Below, piece by piece: positions 13,587 through 20,799 of a stretch of 22,098 bases of DNA. The DNA comes from Wukongarchaeum sp048886645. Its GTDB lineage: Archaea; Asgardarchaeota; Wukongarchaeia; Wukongarchaeales; Wukongarchaeaceae. How positions within the stretch are numbered: the first letter of the stretch is position 1; each line of letters begins with the position of its first letter. The DNA lies in the NCBI GenBank assembly GCA_048886645.1, contig JBHLKN010000024.1, positions 1 through 22,098 on the forward strand, written 5' to 3'. The notes under the pieces were generated by a model that saw only the letters and a list, made by a program, of their open reading frames with translations, ran no database searches and had not been told where the DNA came from. Position numbers and translations under genes: made by a program.

Positions 13587-15701
13587 ATGGTTTCTAAAAT
13601 TCGTAAAAGGGATGGACATGTCGTAGATTTTGATTCTGAAAAGATTGTTAATGCTATTCATAAGGCTATTGTTGCCGTTGAGGAGAAGGATTCTGAAGTT
13701 GCAAGAGCGTTGTCCGATAAGATTGTTAAAATTGTTGAGGAGCGATTTGTTGAAGTTATTCCAAGTGTTGAAGATGTCCAAGATATTGTTGAAGATGTTC
13801 TTATAAAAGAAGGTTTTTCTAAAGTAGCCAAGGCCTATATTTTGTATCGACAAAAACGTACAGAATTGAGGGAAGCGAAGACGTTTTTTGGAGTTAAAGA
13901 TGAGTTGAAGTTGACTCTTAATGCTATCAGGGTGCTTGAAAAACGTTATCTTTTAAAGGATAAAAAGGGTCATGTGATTGAAACTCCTGCTCAAATGTTT
14001 CGAAGGGTTGCGAAGGCAATAGCTTCGGTTGATCCTATTTATGATGAAGCGGTTAATGTTGGCGAGCTTGAGGAAGAGTTTTATGAAATGATGATAAATT
14101 TGGAGTTTATCCCTAATTCTCCTACTTTAATGAATGCTGGTACTGATCTTGGTCAGTTGTCTGCGTGTTTTGTTTTGCCTGTTTTTGACTCTCTTGAAAG
14201 TATTTTTGATACTTTGAAGTATATGGCGCTTATTCATCGTTCTGGTGGTGGTACTGGCTTTTCCTTTTCAAAGCTTAGACCCCGCGGAGATTTAGTTAGG
14301 TCTACGATGGGTGTTGCTTCTGGACCTGTTTCTTTTATGCGTATTTATGATGTGACCACAGATGTTATAAAACAGGGAGGTAGACGTAGGGGGGCTAATA
14401 TGGGTATTTTAAGGGTAGATCATCCAGATATTCTTGATTTTATCACTTCAAAACGGAAGGAAGGATTTTTGGAAAATTTTAACATCTCTATAGCGGTTAC
14501 CGATGATTTTATGCGTGCAGTTGAAAACGATGAAGATTATTACTTAATTAACCCTCGTACTAACAAACCAACTGCTAAGCTTCGTGCAAGGAGCATTTTT
14601 GACTTAATTGTTGATGGTGCGTGGGGTACGGGTGATCCTGGCCTTGTTTTTATAGACGAGATAAACCGGCGTAATCCTACCCCTCATGTAGGTGAAATAG
14701 AGAGTACTAATCCTTGTGGCGAAGTTCCTCTTCTTCCTTACGAAGCGTGTAATTTGGGTTCGATTAATCTGTCTAAAATGGTGAAAAACGGCGAAAAGTC
14801 TATAGACTGGGAAAGGCTTAGGAAAACAGTTCGAAAGGCTGTTCATTTTTTGGATAATGTAATTGATGCTAGTAATTTTCCTTTGTCTGAAATAGATAAG
14901 ATTGTTAAAGCCAATCGAAAGATCGGTCTTGGTGTTATGGGTTTTGCTGATATGCTTGTTCAAGTTGGTGTTCCTTACGATTCTAATGAAGCCCTTAAAC
15001 TTGCCGAAGAAGTTATGAGTTTTATAGAGGATGAGGCTGTTAAAATGTCTGTAAAACTTGCTGAAATACGGGGATCTTTTCCAAATTTTAAAGGAAGTAT
15101 TTGGGATAAACGAAGTTTTGACAAACTAAGAAATGCTACCTTGACAACTATAGCTCCAACAGGTACAATAAGCATAATTGCTGGTTGTTCGAGTGGTATC
15201 GAACCTTTATTTTCCATTTCTTTTGTTCGTAATGTTTTGGGCGGAGCTAGGTTGGTTGAAATTAATCCTTTTTTTGAAAAAATAGCAAAAGAACGTGGTT
15301 TTTATAGTTTAGAATTAATGAATAATATAGCAAAAAAAGGCTCTATTCAAGATATGGAAGAAATTCCTGCAGATATACGCAGGCTTTTTGTTACTTCATT
15401 AGATATCGATCCTGAGTGGCATATAAAGATGCAAGCTGCTTTTCAAAAATATGTCGACAATGCGGTATCAAAAACTATAAATCTACCCCATGAGGCTACT
15501 TTCGAAGATGTTAAAAACGCATATCTTTTAGCTTATAGATTAAAATGTAAAGGGATTACTGTTTATCGTTACGGGAGCAAGAAAGAACAAGTTCTTACTA
15601 TAGGAGGTTTATCAGAAAAGGAGAAAGGAGAAAGTTTAAAATATGTAAGTGTTGATGAAGAATTCTCTGGAGGTTGCCCAACAGGTGTATGCATTTACTA
15701 G
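13587..15701 (+). CDS. nrdJ: Adenosylcobalamin-dependent (class II) ribonucleoside-diphosphate reductase, 704 aa
   Basis: Reduces ribonucleotides to deoxyribonucleotides using a radical from adenosylcobalamin. An N-terminal ATP-cone (residues 1-90, starting VSKIRKRDGHVVDFDSEKIV) gives allosteric control. The barrel carries SACFVLPVFDSLESIF (first active-site Cys), HRSGGGTGFSFSKLRP, NPCGEVPLLPYEACNLGSIN (NPCGE with the radical-forming Cys) and PTGTISIIAGCSSGIEP. The C-terminus ends GGCPTGVCIY, whose two cysteines fit the tail pair that re-reduces the active site. No class I small-subunit gene is adjacent. TTG at 13581 is also in frame, but ATG at 13587 sits 9 nt after AGGAG, so it is preferred. 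The cobalamin adenosyltransferase follows 43 nt later in the same direction. Confidence 0.95.
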   Translation: MVSKIRKRDGHVVDFDSEKIVNAIHKAIVAVEEKDSEVARALSDKIVKIVEERFVEVIPSVEDVQDIVEDVLIKEGFSKVAKAYILYRQKRTELREAKTFFGVKDELKLTLNAIRVLEKRYLLKDKKGHVIETPAQMFRRVAKAIASVDPIYDEAVNVGELEEEFYEMMINLEFIPNSPTLMNAGTDLGQLSACFVLPVFDSLESIFDTLKYMALIHRSGGGTGFSFSKLRPRGDLVRSTMGVASGPVSFMRIYDVTTDVIKQGGRRRGANMGILRVDHPDILDFITSKRKEGFLENFNISIAVTDDFMRAVENDEDYYLINPRTNKPTAKLRARSIFDLIVDGAWGTGDPGLVFIDEINRRNPTPHVGEIESTNPCGEVPLLPYEACNLGSINLSKMVKNGEKSIDWERLRKTVRKAVHFLDNVIDASNFPLSEIDKIVKANRKIGLGVMGFADMLVQVGVPYDSNEALKLAEEVMSFIEDEAVKMSVKLAEIRGSFPNFKGSIWDKRSFDKLRNATLTTIAPTGTISIIAGCSSGIEPLFSISFVRNVLGGARLVEINPFFEKIAKERGFYSLELMNNIAKKGSIQDMEEIPADIRRLFVTSLDIDPEWHIKMQAAFQKYVDNAVSKTINLPHEATFEDVKNAYLLAYRLKCKGITVYRYGSKKEQVLTIGGLSEKEKGESLKYVSVDEEFSGGCPTGVCIY

Positions 15702-15744
15702 AAAACCCTGCTATTTTGTTGATAGATAAAGGTTGTGTTTTAAC

Positions 15745-16296
15745 ATGCCTCGAAAAAAAGTTGGAAAAGATATAGTTAAGAAATCATCCATAATACTTTA
15801 TACGGGAAGTGGTGACGGTAAGACTCTTGCTGCTCTTGGTCTTGCTTTAAGGGCTCTTGGTCATGGATATAAGGTTATAATGATTCAGTTTATGAAAGGG
15901 CGAAATTTTATTGGTGAATATAAAATAAGAGAACGTTTAAGTTCTGAATTTGAATTGCATCAATTTGGTCGCGAAGATTTCGTCAATTTAGAAAAACCTG
16001 AACCTGTAGATTTTGAGTTAGCTAAGAAAGGTTTATCTTTTGCTAAAAAAGCTTTAAATCGTAAACCTTATTTGTTGATTTTAGACGAGATAAACCTCGC
16101 TGTCGCTGTTGGACTTATAAAACTCGAGGAAGTGCTGAACCTATTAGAAAATATTCCGGAAGAAACAACCGTTGTTTTAGTCGGGCGTCGTGCGCTTCCA
16201 GAACTTATTGATAGGGCAGATTTGGTTACATTTATGGTGGAAGTTAAGCATCCCTTTGGTAAGGGTGTTGAAGCTAGGAAAGGAATAGAGTATTAA
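15745..16296 (+). CDS. cobA: Corrinoid (cob(I)alamin) adenosyltransferase, CobA/BtuR family, 183 aa
   Basis: Transfers the adenosyl group of ATP to cobalt of reduced corrinoid, making adenosylcobalamin. The P-loop is YTGSGDGKTLAALGLALRAL (about residues 19-38). Family members usually have GxGKGKT here, so the lysine before GKT is replaced by Asp. Further motifs are VIMIQFMKG, LLILDEINLAVAVGLI (Walker-B-like DE) and ETTVVLVGRRALPELIDRAD near the end, all in family order. Length matches. ATG at 15745 is chosen. An in-frame TTG at 15733 touches the AAAGG motif, too close to act as a start. Position directly after nrdJ suggests it supplies that enzyme's cofactor, though it may also serve corrinoid methyltransferases. 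Confidence 0.88.
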   Translation: MPRKKVGKDIVKKSSIILYTGSGDGKTLAALGLALRALGHGYKVIMIQFMKGRNFIGEYKIRERLSSEFELHQFGREDFVNLEKPEPVDFELAKKGLSFAKKALNRKPYLLILDEINLAVAVGLIKLEEVLNLLENIPEETTVVLVGRRALPELIDRADLVTFMVEVKHPFGKGVEARKGIEY

Positions 16297-16304
16297 TTTT
16301 TAAT

Positions 16305-16326
16305 CCAGGTTTTTCTCTGGTTTTTT
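16305..16326 (+). terminator. Weak hairpin and T-run after the nrdJ-cobA pair
   Basis: CCAG (16305-16308) and CTGG (16317-16320) can pair across eight bases and are followed by six T, just past the adenosyltransferase stop. The stem is only 4 bp, so support is modest. Confidence 0.3.
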
Positions 16327-16482
16327 ATTTCACTTTGTTGCAAACCTGTTTTTTCAGTTTTTTTATTTCTTCTATTTCTTAGAAGAGGTTTCTTTTTTTC
16401 TTGTTGAATTTTTAAGGGTGCTTAAAAGATTTTCATCTCCATAGATAATAGAACAAAAATAAAAAATGGGGTGGAACAGAAA

Positions 16483-17439
16483 ATGGCTTTTAAATTTAAA
16501 AGAGACAAGCTTAACATCCTACTTTTATTCGCTTTAATATCTCTACTGATTTTTCTTCCATTCTGGAAATATGGTGTTGCAGATAATTTAGAAAACAAAA
16601 TGCTTGCAAAAGTAGACATTGAACGCGAATATGAGGGTAATATTAACCTATTAATTCGCGAATCTCCTTTTGCAAACGCTTCTGATGTTTCAACGTGGTT
16701 CTTTGCTTCTGGTCCTGCTGACTTTGAACGTCATGTCTATGTAACAGAAAGCGATGATGATATTTTAGTAGTGCAGCAAAACGTAAAGAGTGAATGGTTT
16801 TGGAATGAGACCTTTTACTATCTAACTTTAACTCCTACGTCTTATACTGGTATTAATTGTATCATGTGGGATAACACTACTCATGTGCTTAAAAGAGACT
16901 TTGATAATCCTCATAATGTTGAAAGCTCCCTTGCTGACCGTTCAAGAACTGGTTATTCCTTAGTCTTTCCTTCACATCAAAGCGAAGGTAAAGATATAGA
17001 AAACGTTTTTGTGGACGATGTAAACATTACGTCTAAATTGGAATTCAATGACGTTAAAGAGTTGGAAGGGTTGACTGTATATGAATATCAGGGTAATGTT
17101 CAGAAGGATTGCACCGATAGTTTAGGGGTATATGTTGATGTCAGTGTGAAATTTTTGCTTGAGCCTTTAAGTGGCCTTATTGTACACTTTTTAGAAAAGA
17201 CTGTAACTTATTTTGCTGATCCTGGTTATACTGTTGTTGTTGGAGAGATTACTTTTTCAGAGGTTTCTAGTTCTGTAGCAAAAGGGGTTGAGGATGTAAA
17301 AAGTGCTAGATCAAAAATCAGATTGATAGAGTTTTGGGTACCTGTTTTAACAGTTATTACCATGGTTTTTGCTTCTGTTTTCTTGTTGTATCGTTGTTCT
17401 GGTAGTAAGCTCTCTGAGGGTTATATGCCTTCTACCTAA
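16483..17439 (+). CDS. Two-TM protein with large external domain, DUF3068 (PorA)-like, 318 aa
   Basis: A basic start (MAFKFKRDK) leads into a transmembrane helix (NILLLFALISLLIFLPFW, about 11-28). A roughly 250-residue soluble domain follows, then a second helix near the C-terminus (FWVPVLTVITMVFASVFLLY) and a short charged tail. The domain between should lie outside the cell. It has patterns reminiscent of DUF3068: SLADRSRTGYSLVFPS, followed by a GLTVYEYQG segment. The family is described mainly in actinobacteria, named after a cell-wall porin, but is also found in archaea, where its role is unknown. ATG at 16483 is preferred because GGGGTGG lies about 9 nt upstream. A GTG at 16471 falls inside that motif. 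It converges on the uS7 gene with only 24 nt between stops. Confidence 0.72.
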   Translation: MAFKFKRDKLNILLLFALISLLIFLPFWKYGVADNLENKMLAKVDIEREYEGNINLLIRESPFANASDVSTWFFASGPADFERHVYVTESDDDILVVQQNVKSEWFWNETFYYLTLTPTSYTGINCIMWDNTTHVLKRDFDNPHNVESSLADRSRTGYSLVFPSHQSEGKDIENVFVDDVNITSKLEFNDVKELEGLTVYEYQGNVQKDCTDSLGVYVDVSVKFLLEPLSGLIVHFLEKTVTYFADPGYTVVVGEITFSEVSSSVAKGVEDVKSARSKIRLIEFWVPVLTVITMVFASVFLLYRCSGSKLSEGYMPST

Positions 17440-17463
17440 AAATTTTCTACTTTTTTAGCGGGC

Positions 17464-18144
17464 TTAGCGTGCTGAAAGTGCTATTCTTTCTTTTTCTTCT
17501 TTTTTCTTTATAGCTAAGCTTTTTTGGGCGTTATTTTGGGCTGCTGCTATTAATTCGTCTGCGAGACATTCTTCTATGCTTTTCACTGAATTTTTAGAAG
17601 TTTTCATCGCTCCTTCTGTTATGTTCGCTATCGAGATATCGATTCTTCTGAGGGGTGCTACGTCGACTGCTTGGTGATATATTATGCCGCCATAGGATAT
17701 TCTTGTTGTTTCTTCTCTTGGAGCTGCATTTTCTATTGCTTTTATAAGTACGTGTATTGGATTTTGTCCTGTTTTTTGATCTATTATTTCAAAAGTTGCC
17801 CGTACTATGTTTATTGTTTTACTTTTTTTGCCTGTGTTTGTTTCAGTTCTCATTATTCTGTTTATAAGTTTTTCAACTATGTTCATTTTGCTTTTTGCGA
17901 ACCTTTTGTGTTCATGTCTTCCACAGCTATGTGGCAAAAGTGAGGGTTTTAAACCAATATATGCTTTAAGTCCTTCGTCTGTTATTTCTACTCCTTCCCA
18001 CTCCCATTTGTCGAAAAGTAATGGTTTAGTTGGGGTTGTTATTATTTCGGGTATGAAAGTAGTTTTTTCTTTTGGTTGTTGCTTTTCTTCTTTTTTTCTT
18101 GGTCTTCCCCGTCTTTTTGTTTTTTCCGTTGCTTTTTTAGCCAC
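17464..18144 (-). CDS. rps7: Small ribosomal subunit protein uS7, with basic N-terminal extension (226 aa)
   Basis: uS7 organises the head of the 30S subunit by binding the 3' domain of 16S rRNA. The core from about residue 50 carries LFDKWEWEGVEITDEGLKAY, LPHSCGRHEHKRFAKSKMNI, PREETTRISYGGIIYHQAVD and the C-terminal SKNSVKSIEECLADELIAAA, all clear uS7 signatures. GTG at 18144 is chosen: AAGGAG lies 9 nt upstream. The frame stays open to an ATG at 18231, which would add 29 lysine-rich residues. From the GTG, the first 40 residues are basic and contain KRRGRPRKK, an AT-hook-like GRP core not usual in uS7. It is the last gene of the RNA polymerase/ribosomal operon here. Confidence 0.94.
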   Translation of the reverse strand: MAKKATEKTKRRGRPRKKEEKQQPKEKTTFIPEIITTPTKPLLFDKWEWEGVEITDEGLKAYIGLKPSLLPHSCGRHEHKRFAKSKMNIVEKLINRIMRTETNTGKKSKTINIVRATFEIIDQKTGQNPIHVLIKAIENAAPREETTRISYGGIIYHQAVDVAPLRRIDISIANITEGAMKTSKNSVKSIEECLADELIAAAQNNAQKSLAIKKKEEKERIALSAR

Positions 18145-18260
18145 AAAAACCTGCTCCTTTTTGTTTTTGTAGTTTCTTACTAATTCTTTATATTTTTTTA
18201 TGTTATTCTTTAGAGATTTGTTAGTAAGCAATATAAAGGTAAAATTTTATTTTGTTTTTT

Positions 18261-18704
18261 TTATCTCATTGGTTTCTCTTTTTTCCCTATTATAATAGCG
18301 TTTAGCGAAACGTCGTTAACTTTTATTACTTGGTAACGTACGCCTGGTATGTCTCCTTTACTTCTACCTCTCTTTCCCCCTATTCCTTGTATGACTACTT
18401 CATCATGCTCGTCTACAAATAATAGTCCTCCATCACCTGGAACAAATGATGTAACTTGTTTTCCGTTTTTTATAAGTTGTACTCTTACGCATTTTCTTAT
18501 GGCGCTGTTTGGTTGTTTTGCTTCAACGCCTACTTTTTCAATCACTATACCTCGAGCTTGTGGAGCTCCTCCGAGCGGGTCAGCTTTAACATCTAATTTT
18601 AACATTCGTCGTTTATAGTATCTATCGCTCCATCGTCTTTTTTGTCTGTCTTGTTTTAATTTTCTTGCTGAAAACATGCCTTTTGGTGCCTTGTTTTTAC
18701 CCAT
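18261..18704 (-). CDS. rps12: Small ribosomal subunit protein uS12, 147 aa
   Basis: uS12 lies at the decoding centre of the 30S subunit. The start MGKNKAPKGMFSARKLKQDR and RRWSDRYYKRRMLKLD are the archaeal/eukaryotic N-terminus. KQPNSAIRKCVRVQLIKNGK carries the PNSAIRKC signature, and FVPGDGGLLFVDEHDEVVIQ plus GRSKGDIPGVRYQVIKVN complete the core. Length is that of archaeal uS12. It lies 92 nt after nusA and before rps7, the standard archaeal order. The ATG is preceded by AAAAGGGGCAA, a usable ribosome binding site. Confidence 0.97.
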   Translation of the reverse strand: MGKNKAPKGMFSARKLKQDRQKRRWSDRYYKRRMLKLDVKADPLGGAPQARGIVIEKVGVEAKQPNSAIRKCVRVQLIKNGKQVTSFVPGDGGLLFVDEHDEVVIQGIGGKRGRSKGDIPGVRYQVIKVNDVSLNAIIIGKKEKPMR

Positions 18705-18796
18705 CTTAATTTTGCCCCTTTTTAATGTAACTAAATTTTTTAGTTTTATTAGTAGTATTTTTTATTTTTCTTTCCATTTTGTATTAAGACATTTTT

Positions 18797-19234
18797 TTAT
18801 GTTATTATAACGTCTTGGATATCAAGGTATCTTCGTGCAATTATTCTTGCTTTTTCGACGTTTCTCCCTCCTTTCCCTATTGCGACACCTCTATCTTTTG
18901 CGTCTACTGTAACTATTGCTACTTTTCTTCCATCTTTTCTTTGTGTCATGGATACCGCTTTTATACGGGCAGGAGCCAACGCTTTTTTTACAAGTTCCTC
19001 AGGGAGTTCAGCGAATTCTACTACATCTATATTCTTTTTAAGTAACTCTTTTACTCGTTTTAGATTACTTCCTTGTCTTCCGAGCGCAAGCCCCATATCC
19101 CCTTCCTTTACTATAAATATGATACGATTAAGTTTTTGGTCTATTATGCAGTCCTTTGTATGGGCGCCTGTAGTTGTTTCGAATATGTTCATCATTTGCA
19201 TTTCTTCGTTGGTTATTTTTACACCTGAAGCCAT
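18797..19234 (-). CDS. nusA: Archaeal NusA-like protein with two KH domains, 145 aa
   Basis: Archaeal NusA is the short, KH-only relative of the bacterial elongation/termination factor. The body has KDCIIDQKLNRIIFIVKEGD, then MGLALGRQGSNLKRVKELLK (first KH, G-x-x-G loop GRQG) and GVAIGKGGRNVEKARIIARR (second KH, GKGG). Two starts are possible. ATG at 19270 overlaps the eL30 stop in an ATGA and has GAGG 4 nt upstream. ATG at 19234 has AAGGAG 10 nt upstream and gives the usual family length of about 145, so I prefer it. If 19270 is used, the protein gains 12 residues (MTIDQNKRRQKK). Its place between rpl30e and rps12 is standard. Confidence 0.92.
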   Translation of the reverse strand: MASGVKITNEEMQMMNIFETTTGAHTKDCIIDQKLNRIIFIVKEGDMGLALGRQGSNLKRVKELLKKNIDVVEFAELPEELVKKALAPARIKAVSMTQRKDGRKVAIVTVDAKDRGVAIGKGGRNVEKARIIARRYLDIQDVIIT

Positions 19235-19266
19235 CTTTTTTTGTCTCCTTTTGTTTTGATCTATGG

Positions 19267-19575
19267 TCATATTTCCTCACTAATTTTTAATATATCACTC
19301 GATCCTGGATCAATAATTGTTAAGGTTTCAACAATATGCGGTCTTAGACATGCTGTGCCAAGTTCCCAGCTTGATCCTTCATAAGTATAAGTTAATATGT
19401 TTGTATCTTTTATGCGTCTAATTATCTTTTCTTCTAATTTTTTTGGGCAATTTTTTGCAATTATTATCATTTTAGCATTTTTTGTTCTTGCTGCTTTTAG
19501 AGCAGCTTTTATTCCAAATTTTACTTTTCCACTTTGAACTGCTACTTTTATTGCGTTGTTAATCTCTATCGGCAT
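19267..19575 (-). CDS. rpl30e: Large ribosomal subunit protein eL30, 102 aa
   Basis: A single eL30/eL8-type RNA-binding domain: INNAIKVAVQSGKVKFGIKA, ALKAARTKNAKMIIIAKNCP and the closing YEGSSWELGTACLRPHIVET, which is diagnostic (the GT-CGRP-like motif reads GTACLRP here). It recognises kink-turn RNA in the 50S subunit. ATG at 19575 is preferred, with GGTGA at 6 nt. A GTG at 19584 lies in frame inside that motif and would add three residues. It sits 12 nt after rpoA2 and is followed immediately by nusA, so all are probably one transcript. Confidence 0.95.
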   Translation of the reverse strand: MPIEINNAIKVAVQSGKVKFGIKAALKAARTKNAKMIIIAKNCPKKLEEKIIRRIKDTNILTYTYEGSSWELGTACLRPHIVETLTIIDPGSSDILKISEEI

Positions 19576-19587
19576 TTTTTTCACCGT

Positions 19588-20799
19588 CTATTCTTTTGTT
19601 TTTTTGCTGAAAGTTGGTATTTGAAGGAGTTCTACTGTGCCTGTTCCTACTGGGACAATTTGGCCTACAATAACGTTTTCTGTAATTCCTTTTAGTTCGT
19701 CTATGTGTCCTGCTATGCTTGCTTCTAATAGGTGTTTAACTGTTACCTCAAACCCTGCACGGGCTAAAACGCTTTCTTTTTCTCCGCTTATTCCATGTCT
19801 TCCTATTTGCCTGATTTCTCCCGTGTATGTCATTAAATCTGCTATTAACATTATGTGTCTTATGTCGACGTTAAGACCTTGTTCTTCTAATACATGCATC
19901 GCTTCTCGCATTATAGCATTTCTTGCTGCTTCTATTCCTAGTGTGCTCGCAATTTCATGTATGTTGTTTGTTGTTGTCCGCGTATAGTCTACACCTGGTG
20001 TTCTTAAAACTTCGGGGAGGTTTGTTCCTTCAGTATGGAGAACCCATTCTCCTTTGTTAAGGTCCTTTTGAATCACTATCCTGTTTATATCTTTCACTCC
20101 TTTTACATGGATCTGTTCGATTTTTTCTAAAAGTTTTTGCATTTCTCCGAAAGTTTTTCCTTCTAAATCGATTGTTATTATGTATTCTTCTGGGGTTGCT
20201 TGGACTTTTTCTTTTCTTTTTTCACTTATTTTTTTTGCTACTTCTTCGAAGGTGACATCTCTATCTTTTAAGAGTTTTTCATCCAGCTTGATATTTATCT
20301 GATACGTGGCTATGTCGATTTCTACGTTGGAAGCTACTCTTTCTACTGTAATCATTTCAAGTCTTTTAGCAACTTCTTTTGCCTTTTTTTCGTTATTAGC
20401 GTGTTCTTCGTCCAAATAGATGGTCATTGTTGGTGTTGAAGGATTTTTTCTCGCATCCACTATTTCTATCAATCTTGGAAGCCCCAACGTAACATTAAGT
20501 TCGGCAACTCCTGCATAGTGAAAGGTTCTAAGCGTCATTTGTGTACCTGGTTCACCTACTGATTGAGCAGCAACAATCCCTACCGCTTCTCCCGCTTCAA
20601 CTAATGCTTTTTTATAACCTCTTATTATCTCCTCTATAACAGTTTCAATCTCTTCTTCTGAAAGTTGATATTTTTTTATTTTCTCCTCTACTTCTAAACG
20701 TATTTTTATACAGGTTTCTTTTTCTAAGTAATCTAATAATTTTTGTACTTTCCCTTCCATTTGGGATTTTTCCTCCTTTTGTGTGGTTTTACTTCCCAC
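19588..20799 (-). CDS. rpoA2: DNA-directed RNA polymerase subunit A'' (403 aa)
   Basis: C-terminal part of the largest subunit, encoded separately in archaea. GEAVGIVAAQSVGEPGTQMT and LRTFHYAGVAELNVTLGLPR are the trigger-loop and adjacent region. VHTEGTNLPEVLRTPGVDYT and ARAGFEVTVKHLLEASIAGH follow in family order, and VGTGTVELLQ is near the end. No intein interrupts it. The GTG at 20799 directly follows the rpoA1 stop, with GGGAGG 8 nt upstream. An ATG at 20760, 11 nt after AAAGGAGG, is also well supported and would remove 13 residues. Confidence 0.97.
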   Translation of the reverse strand: MGSKTTQKEEKSQMEGKVQKLLDYLEKETCIKIRLEVEEKIKKYQLSEEEIETVIEEIIRGYKKALVEAGEAVGIVAAQSVGEPGTQMTLRTFHYAGVAELNVTLGLPRLIEIVDARKNPSTPTMTIYLDEEHANNEKKAKEVAKRLEMITVERVASNVEIDIATYQINIKLDEKLLKDRDVTFEEVAKKISEKRKEKVQATPEEYIITIDLEGKTFGEMQKLLEKIEQIHVKGVKDINRIVIQKDLNKGEWVLHTEGTNLPEVLRTPGVDYTRTTTNNIHEIASTLGIEAARNAIMREAMHVLEEQGLNVDIRHIMLIADLMTYTGEIRQIGRHGISGEKESVLARAGFEVTVKHLLEASIAGHIDELKGITENVIVGQIVPVGTGTVELLQIPTFSKKTKE

